Below, in pieces: positions 37,925 to 45,996 of a DNA stretch of 64,000 nt (position 1 is the first letter of the stretch; each line of letters starts with the position of its first letter). Position numbers and translations under genes: made by a program. Below the pieces are notes generated by a model. The model was not told the origin of the DNA, made no database searches, and was given only the letters and a program-made list of their open reading frames with translations. The stretch comes from Alphaproteobacteria bacterium (GTDB lineage Bacteria; Pseudomonadota; Alphaproteobacteria; Micavibrionales; Micavibrionaceae), in the NCBI GenBank assembly GCA_017999645.1, contig JAGNLJ010000006.1, forward strand, positions 62,001 to 126,000, in the 5' to 3' direction.

Positions 37925-38487
37925 TGATCAAGATCGAACGCAGACCAATTATCGGCGTTATGGGCTCTCACGAAGATGAGTGGGAAGAGTATTCCCGCCC
38001 GGTTGGCGAATTGATCGCCAAGCATGACTATCATTTACTGACAGGCGCAGGGGCGGGTGTGATGCTGGCGACGGCGCGGGCGTTCTGCGAACAGGAAGAT
38101 CGTCTGGGCCTCAGCATCGGGATTATTCCGACGATGGATTATGCGCAAGGACTAATCGCAAGTGAGGAATTTCCGAACCCCTACATCGAAATCCCGGTGA
38201 TCACGCAGCTCGACCAGAAGGCGCAGAGCGATTCCATGCCTTACAGCCGCAATAACGTGAATGTGATGACGAGCCATGCGCTTGTCATTCTGCCTGGCGA
38301 GCATGGCACGCGGAACGAAGTGGCGCTTGCGTTGAAATATAAGAAGCCCATGGTGCTGTTCGGTCCGGAAAAGGAATTCGAGCTTTTCCCGGAAATGCCG
38401 ACGCGCGTGGAAGAAATCGGGCAGGTGCAGGAATTCCTGGAGCACACGATGGCGCAGATTGAAATCAAGGAAAGCATTACGATATGA
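37924..38487 (+). CDS. LOG/SLOG-family Rossmann-fold protein in the PDH operon
   Basis: A 187-residue protein of the LOG/lysine-decarboxylase-like (SLOG) superfamily. The N-terminal IIGVMGSHEDEWEEYSRPVG and LLTGAGAGVMLATARAF resemble the nucleotide-binding G-rich region. The C-terminal half has the superfamily signature as LPGEHGTRNEVALALKYKKP (compare PGGxGTxxE). Some LOG proteins hydrolyse nucleoside monophosphates to free bases, but the Gly-to-Glu/His change in the signature makes the activity uncertain. It overlaps both pdhC (TGATG) and lpd (ATGA), so it is translated with the complex. No known PDH subunit corresponds to it. Confidence 0.75.
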   Translation: MIKIERRPIIGVMGSHEDEWEEYSRPVGELIAKHDYHLLTGAGAGVMLATARAFCEQEDRLGLSIGIIPTMDYAQGLIASEEFPNPYIEIPVITQLDQKAQSDSMPYSRNNVNVMTSHALVILPGEHGTRNEVALALKYKKPMVLFGPEKEFELFPEMPTRVEEIGQVQEFLEHTMAQIEIKESITI

Positions 38488-39884
38488 GCGACAAGAATTT
38501 TGATTTGGTTGTCATTGGTGGCGGGCCGGGCGGTTATGTGGCGGCAATACGCGCGGCGCAGTTGGGATTGAAAACGGCGCTTGTCGAGAGCCAGCATCTC
38601 GGCGGCATCTGCCTGAACTGGGGATGCATTCCGACCAAGGCGCTGCTGCGTTCGGCGGAAATTTATAACCTTATCAATCATGCCGAGGAATTCGGTATTA
38701 AAGTTAAAGGCGCGGAAATCGATTTCAAGAAAGTCATCGAGCGTTCGCGTGCCGTGGCCAAGCAGCTTTCGGGTGGTATTGGTCACCTTATGAAGAAAAA
38801 CAAGGTTACCGTATTCGACGGGTTCGGCAAATTGCTGGGCGGCGGCAAGGTGGAAGTGTTGAAAGATGGCAAGGCCGTCGATCAAGTGACCGCTAAAAAT
38901 ATCATCATCGCGAGCGGCGCACGGGCGCGGACGCTGCCGGGGCTGGAGCCGGATGGCAAGCTGGTCTGGACGTATAAAGAGGCGATGGTGCCGGAAGAAA
39001 TGCCAAAATCCATTCTTGTCGTTGGTTCTGGCGCAATCGGCATCGAGTTCGCGAATTTTTATCGTTTGCTTGGCGTGGACGTTACGGTTGTTGAAATCAT
39101 GGACCGTATTCTTCCCGTCGAAGATGAAGAGATTTCAGCCCTCGCGCGGAAATCTTTTGAAAAGCAGGGCATGAAAATCCTGACGGGCGCGAAGGTCACC
39201 AAGCTCGATAAATCGAAAAATAATGTTAAGGCGACGATTGATGTCGCGGGTAAGACGCAGGAAATCACGGTCGACCGCGTGATTATGGCTGTGGGAATTG
39301 TCGGGAACACCGAAAATATGGGTCTTGAAAAACTGAAGGTCAAAATCGACCGTGGGTTTATCATCACGGATGAGTGGCTGAAAACCGGCGAGCCGAATGT
39401 TTATGCGATTGGCGATGTAGCCGGACCGCCGATGCTGGCGCACAAGGCGAGCCATGAGGGTGTGGTTTGCGTCGAGAAAATTGCAGGCGTGAAGGACGTA
39501 CACCCCATCAAGAAGCTGAATATTCCCGGTTGCACCTATTGCATGCCGCAGGTGGCGAGTGTGGGCCTCACGGAAAAAGCAGCGCGGGACAAGGGCCTGA
39601 AGATCAAGGTCGGTAAGTTCCCGTTCATCGGCAACGGCAAGGCGATTGCGCTCGGCGAGCCGGAAGGATTGATCAAAACTATTTTCGATGATAAGACGGG
39701 CGAGCTTCTCGGGGCGCATATGATCGGCGCGGAAGTGACGGAGCTGATCCAGGGTTATGTGATCGCCAAGACGCTCGAGACGACCGAGGCCGAGCTTATG
39801 CACACCATCTTCGCGCACCCGACCTTGAGCGAAATGATGCATGAATCGGTGCTGGCGGCGTATGGAAAAGCCATTCACTTTTAG
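38484..39884 (+). CDS. lpd: Dihydrolipoamide dehydrogenase (E3)
   Basis: FAD enzyme that reoxidises dihydrolipoate with NAD; 466 residues. The FAD motif GGGPGGYVAAIRAAQLG is at 12-28, and the redox-active disulfide in GGICLNWGCIP (Cys43, Cys48) is intact. The NAD-binding GSGAIGIEFANFY and the second FAD block YAIGDVAGPPMLAHKASHEG follow. The C-terminal active-site His is in IFAHPTLSEMMHE. It overlaps the LOG-like gene by 4 bases and ends the PDH operon proper. It may also serve 2-oxoglutarate dehydrogenase and glycine cleavage. Confidence 0.97.
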   Translation: MSDKNFDLVVIGGGPGGYVAAIRAAQLGLKTALVESQHLGGICLNWGCIPTKALLRSAEIYNLINHAEEFGIKVKGAEIDFKKVIERSRAVAKQLSGGIGHLMKKNKVTVFDGFGKLLGGGKVEVLKDGKAVDQVTAKNIIIASGARARTLPGLEPDGKLVWTYKEAMVPEEMPKSILVVGSGAIGIEFANFYRLLGVDVTVVEIMDRILPVEDEEISALARKSFEKQGMKILTGAKVTKLDKSKNNVKATIDVAGKTQEITVDRVIMAVGIVGNTENMGLEKLKVKIDRGFIITDEWLKTGEPNVYAIGDVAGPPMLAHKASHEGVVCVEKIAGVKDVHPIKKLNIPGCTYCMPQVASVGLTEKAARDKGLKIKVGKFPFIGNGKAIALGEPEGLIKTIFDDKTGELLGAHMIGAEVTELIQGYVIAKTLETTEAELMHTIFAHPTLSEMMHESVLAAYGKAIHF

Positions 39885-39893
39885 GGGGAGATG

Positions 39894-40262
39894 ATGAATT
39901 TAAAGCTGGTTGGTTTTGCAGGAGTGGCAATATTTCTGCTTTATAAATGTGTATTTGATAACCCCCTTCAAGATTCCGGGATGGATGTAACTCAATTCAT
40001 GCAGGTTGCCATGGAGAAGAAGGGCTATGATGTTCAGGATGTAGTAGAGCATAAAAGCCCGGAAGCATGTAAGGCGCAGATGGATCAAGCTGTTAGAGTC
40101 CACCAGCAGAACGGAGGCGATGTCACCGAGTTGGGGGACGCTGCCGGCAAAGGTACGATTACTACCATGGTGCAACTGCCCGGCTCTCCAACCCTGGGTT
40201 ATTACTGTTTTACCAAACGCGGAAAAACAGTCTATCTTTCTGTACGAATTCCCGAGGAATAG
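39894..40262 (+). CDS. Hypothetical membrane-anchored protein, 122 aa
   Basis: Not recognised. One N-terminal hydrophobic helix (about residues 2-19) acts as anchor or uncleaved signal. The remainder is soluble and contains two Cys outside the helix (one in SPEACKAQM, one in GYYCFTKRG), with a C-terminal beta-rich segment GKTVYLSVRIPEE. GGGGGAG lies directly upstream of tandem ATG codons at 39891 and 39894; the second is better spaced. It starts just after lpd. Base composition is visibly AT-richer than lpd and lipA, suggesting recent acquisition or weak constraint. Confidence 0.65.
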   Translation: MNLKLVGFAGVAIFLLYKCVFDNPLQDSGMDVTQFMQVAMEKKGYDVQDVVEHKSPEACKAQMDQAVRVHQQNGGDVTELGDAAGKGTITTMVQLPGSPTLGYYCFTKRGKTVYLSVRIPEE

Positions 40263-40313
40263 TCATTTAACCTGACTGGAACTCATTCCTATCATCATGC
40301 GTTTGCTCAACGC

Positions 40314-41336
40314 ATGAGCTTTGTCAAAAAAATCCTCGGGCCTGACGAGTCCCTTATAGGTATTACCTCCGCGCACTGGATATATGGCGCGACGGGGATT
40401 TTGTGGCTGGCGGGGATGATGGTCGTCGGTCTTGTTCTTGATTTTTATGCAACAAGTATTTTCAGCGGCCTGTTCAAGAACACTGGCGGAGAGGCTGTAA
40501 GCAAGATTTCCAGTGTATTGTTCTGGATGCCGACGGCGCTTGGCGTTGTTATGTTTTTCTTCTACTTCCTGATGATGATTTCGCCAGAAGTCGGTTTGAC
40601 CAGCCGCCGTATTATTTACAAACGCGGATTGATTTTCGTGGATGTCAAAGAGGTTGATCTTGAAGAAATAAAGGCGGCGGACGTCAATAACGGGTGGTTT
40701 GGCCGGTTTTTGAATTACGGTTATGTGGTTCTCGATGCGAGATTTGTGACGGGGGTTGATCTGCCTGCGATTGCTAAACCTTATCGTTTTGTCAACGCGC
40801 TGAACGAAGCGCGGGGCGCGATGAAGCATGATTCCATGACAGTAATCGTTGACGGGGTTGGCGATAGTCTTAAGGAAGAAGTTGGCAACGCCGTGAAAAA
40901 GGAAATGTCCGATCAGGGGCAGGAGGAAAATAAAAAGCCGAAGAAAAAGGAAGGCAAGAAGAAGAAAGAAAAGCAGCCTAAGGAAAAGTCGGATGTTAAG
41001 CCTGCTCAAAATAAACCGAAAATTTCCGATCCACATAACGAGGATCACCTTGAGCATGAATCTGGTAACGCGGTTCAGGGCGTAATCGAGGAGGCAGGGG
41101 AAAATCTCAGGCGTGCCCTTAACGGCAAAGTGATGGTTCCTGCGACTGAAGCGAAGTCTGATTCCGAATCTAAATCTGAGCCTGAATCTAAAGCTGAGAC
41201 CGAGTCCGCGCCCAAGGCTGAAGATCCGCCTGAGAAGAAAAAACGCGGGCCGCTGCTGTTCAACAACAAGTTGTTGCAGCGCGAAAGATGGTGGCGTTCG
41301 AAGATCAAGGAAAATTTCAGCGATACGGCTCAATAA
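40314..41336 (+). CDS. Membrane protein with bacterial PH domain and long charged tail
   Basis: A 340-residue protein. Two membrane helices (about 27-48 and 70-92) are followed by a bacterial PH (DUF304-like) domain: LTSRRIIYKRGLIFVDVKEV, the EIKAADVNNGWFGRFLNYGYVVL block, and a PYRFVNALNEAR helix. From about residue 190 it becomes extremely charged: a Lys-rich run, then Glu/Lys/Pro repeats of SES/PESK type, ending in a basic segment with LLQRERWWRSKIKEN. The ATG at 40314 has no clear ribosome binding site. Function unknown; the PH fold in related proteins is thought to be membrane or protein binding. Confidence 0.7.
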   Translation: MSFVKKILGPDESLIGITSAHWIYGATGILWLAGMMVVGLVLDFYATSIFSGLFKNTGGEAVSKISSVLFWMPTALGVVMFFFYFLMMISPEVGLTSRRIIYKRGLIFVDVKEVDLEEIKAADVNNGWFGRFLNYGYVVLDARFVTGVDLPAIAKPYRFVNALNEARGAMKHDSMTVIVDGVGDSLKEEVGNAVKKEMSDQGQEENKKPKKKEGKKKKEKQPKEKSDVKPAQNKPKISDPHNEDHLEHESGNAVQGVIEEAGENLRRALNGKVMVPATEAKSDSESKSEPESKAETESAPKAEDPPEKKKRGPLLFNNKLLQRERWWRSKIKENFSDTAQ

Positions 41337-41407
41337 AAACCCTGTTTTGGGGCGGTTTTCGTTAAAAAATGGCTTTTTCTGCGCCGTGGCTTATAGTATC
41401 TAAAGCC

Positions 41408-42373
41408 ATGACTTATAACCCAGAATTGCTGGACAAGGCCAAGCGCCATCCCGAAAAACAGAAGAACCCGGATAGGCCCACAGGGAAAAAGCCGCCGTGG
41501 ATCCGCGTCAAAGCGCCGCAGGGGGCTGTTTACCAGGAAACGAAAGAGATTGTTCGCCGCCATAAACTGACGACAGTTTGTGAGGAAGCGGGATGTCCGA
41601 ATATCGGTGAATGCTGGGACCAGAAGCACGCGACGTTCATGATTATGGGCGAGGTGTGCACGCGGGCCTGTGCGTTTTGCAATGTCGCTACCGGCAAGCC
41701 GGATGCGCTGGATAAACTAGAGCCGTTACGGGTCGGTGTCGCCGTGCACCAGATGAAACTCAGTCACGTCGTTATTACGTCGGTTGACCGGGATGATCTT
41801 GAGGACAGCGGCGCGGATCATTTTGTGAAAACAATTCAAGCGATCCGGATTAAGGCGCCTGGAACGACGGTAGAAATTTTGCCGGGTGATTTTCGCGGCG
41901 TGATGTCGGCGATCGATCATGTGATTTCGGCGCGGCCGGATGTGTTCAACCATAATCTTGAGACGGTGCCGCGCCTTTATCCGACCATTCGTCCGGGGGC
42001 GCGTTATTTCCGCTCGTTAAGATTGCTGGAGCGCGTGAAAGAGCGCGACCCGCACCAGTTCACGAAATCAGGCCTGATGGTTGGCCTTGGTGAGACGAAA
42101 GAGGAAGTGGGGCAGGTGATGGACGACATGCGTGCCGCGGGTGTCGATTTCATGACGATCGGGCAGTATCTGCAGCCGACGCCGAAGCACGCACCCATTG
42201 ATAAATTCTGGACGCCGGAAGAATTCGAGGAACTGACGAAAATGGCAAAACGTAAAGGATTCCTGATGGTTTCCGCGACGCCGCTGACACGTTCCTCGCA
42301 TCACGCGGGCGAGGATTTCGCCAAGCTTAAGGCTGCGCGCGAGGCGAAGCTGACCAAAGAGGCGGCTGAATAA
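41408..42373 (+). CDS. lipA: Lipoyl synthase
   Basis: Radical-SAM enzyme inserting sulfur into octanoyl groups to make lipoyl on PDH, OGDH and GcvH; 321 residues. Both iron-sulfur motifs are complete: the auxiliary cluster [12 protein letters not shown] (Cys58, 63, 69) and the radical-[11 protein letters not shown] (Cys84, 88, 91). The C-terminal [10 protein letters not shown] is present. The start at 41408 gives the common N-terminal [16 protein letters not shown] block, and codons upstream to 41369 are not family-like. Placement right after the PDH genes matches its role in lipoylating pdhB and pdhC products. Confidence 0.97.
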   Translation: MTYNPELLDKAKRHPEKQKNPDRPTGKKPPWIRVKAPQGAVYQETKEIVRRHKLTTVCEEAGCPNIGECWDQKHATFMIMGEVCTRACAFCNVATGKPDALDKLEPLRVGVAVHQMKLSHVVITSVDRDDLEDSGADHFVKTIQAIRIKAPGTTVEILPGDFRGVMSAIDHVISARPDVFNHNLETVPRLYPTIRPGARYFRSLRLLERVKERDPHQFTKSGLMVGLGETKEEVGQVMDDMRAAGVDFMTIGQYLQPTPKHAPIDKFWTPEEFEELTKMAKRKGFLMVSATPLTRSSHHAGEDFAKLKAAREAKLTKEAAE

Positions 42374-42374
42374 T

Positions 42375-42857
42375 TTGCCTACCCACGCTGAAAAACGCCA
42401 TTTGCCTTATACGCCCGAGCAATTATTTGATCTCGTTGCGGATGTGGAGCGTTACCCGGAATTTCTGCCGTGGTGCATAGAGTCAAAAATAGTGGGGCGC
42501 GAGGGGAATGTTTTTTATGCCGATCTGATCATCGGTTACAAATTGTTCCGCGAGAAATTCGGCTCCAAGGTTTCACTCGACCGGCCAAATCATGTTCATG
42601 TTCAGTATTTACGCGGACCGATGAAGCACCTGTCGAACCACTGGCGGTTTATTCCGATGCCGGATGGCGGGTGCATGATTGATTTTTATGTCGACTTTGA
42701 ATTTAAAAACCCGGTGTTTCAGAAATTGATGGGCGTGTTTTTCAATGAAATCGTACGCCGGATGGTGGGCGCGTTCGAGGCCAGGGCGACCGAGCTTTAC
42801 GCGGCCAGTGCTTCGGGCGGCAGGGCGGATCGTTCCCAGAGAGGCCGCCAGTCGTAA
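42375..42857 (+). CDS. ratA: RatA/Coq10-family START-domain protein
   Basis: A 160-residue SRPBCC-fold protein related to mitochondrial COQ10 (ubiquinone binding) and bacterial RatA. Typical blocks are LPYTPEQLFDLVADVERYPEF near the N-terminus, LPWC, SKVSLDRPN, and the C-terminal helix NEIVRRMVGAFEARA. The start is a TTG at 42375, immediately after the lipA stop; no ATG lies early enough to give the domain. The common lipA-ratA order supports it. In alphaproteobacteria a respiratory quinone role is more likely than the toxin activity claimed for E. coli RatA. The 3' end overlaps the convergent gene by 61 bases. Confidence 0.88.
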   Translation: MPTHAEKRHLPYTPEQLFDLVADVERYPEFLPWCIESKIVGREGNVFYADLIIGYKLFREKFGSKVSLDRPNHVHVQYLRGPMKHLSNHWRFIPMPDGGCMIDFYVDFEFKNPVFQKLMGVFFNEIVRRMVGAFEARATELYAASASGGRADRSQRGRQS

Positions 42858-43750
42858 AAAGGCGGCAGCAATTCCTCGAATTGTAAGTGCACTGCGCAGG
42901 GTTTCATCGGGCTGAAGCCGGGAAGATATTTGAACAGGTTGTTGGTTGTGCGGGCTTCGGAGCCTAATTTCCTTTTTTTCCTGATGCCGACGAATTTCGT
43001 GTTTTCAAAATAGCGCCAGTATTTATCGACGACTTTTCCGTGCGTGAGGAATGTGTGCGTGGCATGGCGAACGCTGCGCCAGTGGCGGTCATCGCCGAGC
43101 AGGATGTAAGACGGGTAATGATGCCCATAGAGCGTGTTGTGTTCCTGCGGATATAAAACCGAGTGCGAGCCCGTAAGCGCCGCGATGTCGCGGTAGAATT
43201 TTACAAGCGCTGTGAGGCCGTCTTCCTCGTGCAAAAAATCGTCTTCGACGAAATAAACAATTGCGTTGTCGGCCCGGCCACGCATGAATTGCTCATGCAA
43301 TGATGCGCCCTGGCCTTTTTCTTTTGTGGTCAGGACGGAAACCGGGAAATTGGCGGTTTTGAGGAGCGCGTTGAGACGGGCGAGTGGCGCAGGATCGGAA
43401 TGATCGTCGAGAACGCGCATTTCGACTTTTATATCTTTTAGATTTTCTGCCGAGCGGATCAGGGAATTGATACAGCGCAGGCTATGTTCGATCATAGCGA
43501 TGCCGGTCAGGCGCGGACGCGTGTCGATGTTGCGTTTATCGCGCATGCAGGTGCGCAGGTAAATGATGAGGGTGTCGAGATTACCTTCCGGCGGCTGCGG
43601 CGAGGGGTTATCGAGCGCACGGCGCGAGACGCTGATATGTGCATCACGCTCAAGATTAGGCACGCGCAGAAGATTTAGCCCGCCACGCGGGCGGACATGA
43701 TAGCCGAGCGGTTCAAGCGACTTTGAAATGAGTTTAATAATATCGTTCAT
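42797..43750 (-). CDS. GT-A-like glycosyltransferase family protein
   Basis: A 317-residue protein without a signal peptide. The central part looks like a GT-A nucleotide-sugar fold: an IVYFVEDDFLHEEDGLTALV block (acidic DD in place of DxD), preceded by SLIRSAENLKDIKVEMRVLDDHS and a QGASLHEQF segment. The C-terminal section is rich in Trp and aromatic residues. It resembles family 2-like glycosyltransferases, but donor and acceptor are unknown. It is downstream of pncC with a 4-base overlap (stop/start), and its 3' end overlaps ratA on the other strand. Confidence 0.65.
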   Translation of the reverse strand: MNDIIKLISKSLEPLGYHVRPRGGLNLLRVPNLERDAHISVSRRALDNPSPQPPEGNLDTLIIYLRTCMRDKRNIDTRPRLTGIAMIEHSLRCINSLIRSAENLKDIKVEMRVLDDHSDPAPLARLNALLKTANFPVSVLTTKEKGQGASLHEQFMRGRADNAIVYFVEDDFLHEEDGLTALVKFYRDIAALTGSHSVLYPQEHNTLYGHHYPSYILLGDDRHWRSVRHATHTFLTHGKVVDKYWRYFENTKFVGIRKKRKLGSEARTTNNLFKYLPGFSPMKPCAVHLQFEELLPPFYDWRPLWERSALPPEALAA

Positions 43751-44235
43751 TCCAATTCCTCGTCGGCGAGAACAGAGAGCAGATGACGAATGGCCTTAAG
43801 CGCGGCCTGGGTCTGGATTTCCTGGCGATTGCCGGTGAATGTATGTTCGATGCTGCCGGATGAGCCGCCGCGCAGCGCATAGCCGAAATAAACGAGGCCG
43901 ACGGGTTTTTGTTCCGTGCCGCCGTCGGGCCCTGCGATGCCTGTGATTGAAACGGCAAGGCCGGCCCGGCTGTTTTTCAGCGCGCCCTCGGCCATGAGTT
44001 GGGCGGTTTCGGCGCTGACCGCGCCGTATTGGTCGATGATTTCTTTCGCCACGCCGAGAAGTTCAGTTTTGGATTCATTCGAATAAGTGATGAAGCCGCG
44101 CTCGAACATTTTGGAAGCGCCGGGTTTATGTGTGACCGTGCTGGCCAGCAATCCGCCGGTGCACGATTCCGCCGTGACGAGAGTCAGATTTTTGCGGTGC
44201 AATTGCGCCGCGAGCTGGTCAACCAAGTCCTGCAT
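43747..44235 (-). CDS. pncC: CinA C-terminal / nicotinamide-nucleotide amidase PncC
   Basis: Stand-alone CinA C-terminal domain that deamidates NMN to NaMN in pyridine-nucleotide recycling; 162 residues. The family blocks TLVTAESCTGGLLASTVTH (18-36), GFITYSNESKTELLGV, YGAVSAETAQLMAEGA and SITGIAGPDGGTEQKPVGLVY are intact, including the Ser in SCTGG that acts in catalysis. It overlaps pgpA by 17 bases and the next glycosyltransferase gene by 4. The ispDF-pgpA-cinA order is common in alphaproteobacteria. Confidence 0.93.
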   Translation of the reverse strand: MQDLVDQLAAQLHRKNLTLVTAESCTGGLLASTVTHKPGASKMFERGFITYSNESKTELLGVAKEIIDQYGAVSAETAQLMAEGALKNSRAGLAVSITGIAGPDGGTEQKPVGLVYFGYALRGGSSGSIEHTFTGNRQEIQTQAALKAIRHLLSVLADEELE

Positions 44236-44722
44236 AATACAGCACCAATGTTATCACTGCGGCGGCAGCGCCCGCCAATAGATCATCAGCCATGACGCCG
44301 CGCGCGCCGGGCATTTTTTCATCGATCGTGCCGATGGGCCCAGGTTTTACGATGTCAAAAAACCGGAAAAGTATAAAGGAAATAAATATCAGGAGCGGGT
44401 TCATACCGGCGGGCAGGAAGGCGACGAGCATGCCTGCGACTTCGTCGATAACAATCATTTTGCTGTCGTGCGTGCCGGTCTGGGCTTCGAATTTTTCGAT
44501 GGCTTTGAGGCCGTAATAGACGACGATGCCGAGCAGGATCAGCACGCCGAAAATATTGCCGATGGAATAGAAAATCAGCGCGAAGGGCAATGCGCCTAGC
44601 GTGCCCCATGTGCCGGGTGCAGGGCTCAGAAATCCGAGGCCGCCCCAGGTGGCGATCCATGTCGAGGGCTGCTTGAAATCGAGTTTTCGCATGATGGCGA
44701 GTGATTCAGCGTCGGGAATCAT
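44219..44722 (-). CDS. pgpA: Phosphatidylglycerophosphatase A
   Basis: Membrane phosphatase forming phosphatidylglycerol from its phosphate; 167 residues. The N-terminal block LSPAPGTWGTLGALP and the acidic motif IVIDEVAGMLVAF are diagnostic. Several hydrophobic helices follow, and the conserved RFFDIVKPGPI and GARGVMADDLLAG near the end carry the remaining acidic residues. The start ATG overlaps the ispDF stop (ATGA); upstream open codons to 45001 overlap ispDF and are not family-like. It acts downstream of cdsA. Confidence 0.94.
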   Translation of the reverse strand: MIPDAESLAIMRKLDFKQPSTWIATWGGLGFLSPAPGTWGTLGALPFALIFYSIGNIFGVLILLGIVVYYGLKAIEKFEAQTGTHDSKMIVIDEVAGMLVAFLPAGMNPLLIFISFILFRFFDIVKPGPIGTIDEKMPGARGVMADDLLAGAAAAVITLVLYYAGLG

Positions 44723-45915
44723 TGTTGCCCCGGAATTTTGAGGGTGGCGACAGCCTGTGCGGCGATGCCTTCGCCGCGGCCAAGAAAGCCGAGGCCTTCG
44801 TTCGTGGTGGCTTTGACGCCGACCTGTGAAGGCTCGAGATTCAAAAGGTATGCGATGCGTTTTTGCATCTGCTCGCGGTAGGGGCCGATTTTTGGTGTTT
44901 CGCAGATGATGGTGACATCGACATTCTGAATGATGGCTTCTTTTTCGCAGGCGAGTTCGCGAGCGCGTATAAGGAACAGATCGCTCGCGACGTTTTTCCA
45001 TTTCTCGTCCGAGGGCGGGAAGTGATGGCCGATATCGGCTTCTCCGATTGAACCGAGAATAGCGTCGGTTAAAGCGTGGAGCGCGACATCGGCGTCGGAA
45101 TGGCCCGCGAGACCATAGGGATGTTCGATCTTAACACCGCAGAGCATCAGGGGTCGCGTTTTGTCCTGCATGTCGAAGGCATGGACGTCATAGCCGAAGC
45201 CGGTGCGGACATCATAATTTTTCCGGAGCAGCCGGGCGGCAATTTCCATGTCCTCAGGGTGGGTGATTTTGATGTTGGAGCGGGAGCCTTCGACCAATGC
45301 GATTTCATGGCCGAGCGCGGCGACGAGCGAGGTGTCGTCGGTAGCCTTGAGGTCGTTGGCGGCTTCGTGGGCCTGTTTCAAAATGCCGAAGCGGAAGGCC
45401 TGCGGTGTCTGGAGCGCCCAGAGACCGTCGCGGCTGACGGCTTCGCCGGAGGATTTTCGTAGTGTGTCGGTTACAGGGGTGGCGAGGCTGGAAGCGCCTG
45501 TTTCAGCTGTTCGCTCAACGAGTTTCTGGATATCTGAGCCTGAAACGAGGGGTCTGACCGCATCATGGACCAGGATTATATCTTCATTTTTTAGATTATT
45601 TATCTCTTTTAAAGCATTATAAACACTTGATTTTCTTTCATTTGATCCATAGATTGGTGCAGCCAGGGAGAGGCCTTTGACTGCCTCTTGATACAGCGCT
45701 TCGTGGGCCGGGTTGATAATGACCCGGATGGAGGCTAAATTAGCGTTATTAAGGAAAATATCAAGCGTATGACGCAGCAACGGCTTACCATTCAGCAAAG
45801 CGTATTGTTTCGGACGGTTTCCGCCGAATCTTTCACCGCTGCCGGCGGCGGCAATGAGCACGTGGAAGGGCGTGCCGGGTCCGCTTTTTTGCTCGGTTTT
45901 CGGGGCGGTTCTCAT
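44719..45915 (-). CDS. ispDF: Bifunctional IspD/IspF enzyme
   Basis: Fusion of two MEP-pathway enzymes, 398 residues. Residues about 17-225 are IspD (MEP cytidylyltransferase), with LIAAAGSGERFGGNRPKQY, DAVRPLVS and ALQTPQAFRFGIL. Residues about 232-398 are IspF (MEcPP synthase), with RTGFGYDVHAF, GLAGHSDADVALHALTDAIL, DIGHHFPPSD and ATTNEGLGFLGRGEGIAAQAV. All metal-binding residues appear intact. The fusion is characteristic of alpha- and epsilonproteobacteria. It is the first gene of the ispDF-pgpA-pncC operon and diverges from ntrY across 81 bases. Confidence 0.97.
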   Translation of the reverse strand: MRTAPKTEQKSGPGTPFHVLIAAAGSGERFGGNRPKQYALLNGKPLLRHTLDIFLNNANLASIRVIINPAHEALYQEAVKGLSLAAPIYGSNERKSSVYNALKEINNLKNEDIILVHDAVRPLVSGSDIQKLVERTAETGASSLATPVTDTLRKSSGEAVSRDGLWALQTPQAFRFGILKQAHEAANDLKATDDTSLVAALGHEIALVEGSRSNIKITHPEDMEIAARLLRKNYDVRTGFGYDVHAFDMQDKTRPLMLCGVKIEHPYGLAGHSDADVALHALTDAILGSIGEADIGHHFPPSDEKWKNVASDLFLIRARELACEKEAIIQNVDVTIICETPKIGPYREQMQKRIAYLLNLEPSQVGVKATTNEGLGFLGRGEGIAAQAVATLKIPGQQ

Positions 45916-45996
45916 TTGTTAAGTCCGGGCGTTTCCATGTATAAGTGTGTGGATATTCCTTCTGGTTCTAAAAATCAATAACACAACGGGCGGCTT

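Noticed and set aside
40263..41333. Long open frame (356 codons) on the minus strand
   Set aside because: It lies fully antisense to the PH-domain protein, its composition (Arg/Leu/Phe-rich, low complexity) mirrors the Lys/Glu repeats of the other strand, and no family is seen.
44723..45001. Upstream extension of pgpA
   Set aside because: The added residues are Arg/His-rich, antisense-like junk in another frame of ispDF; the PgpA family begins at the ATG overlapping the ispDF stop.
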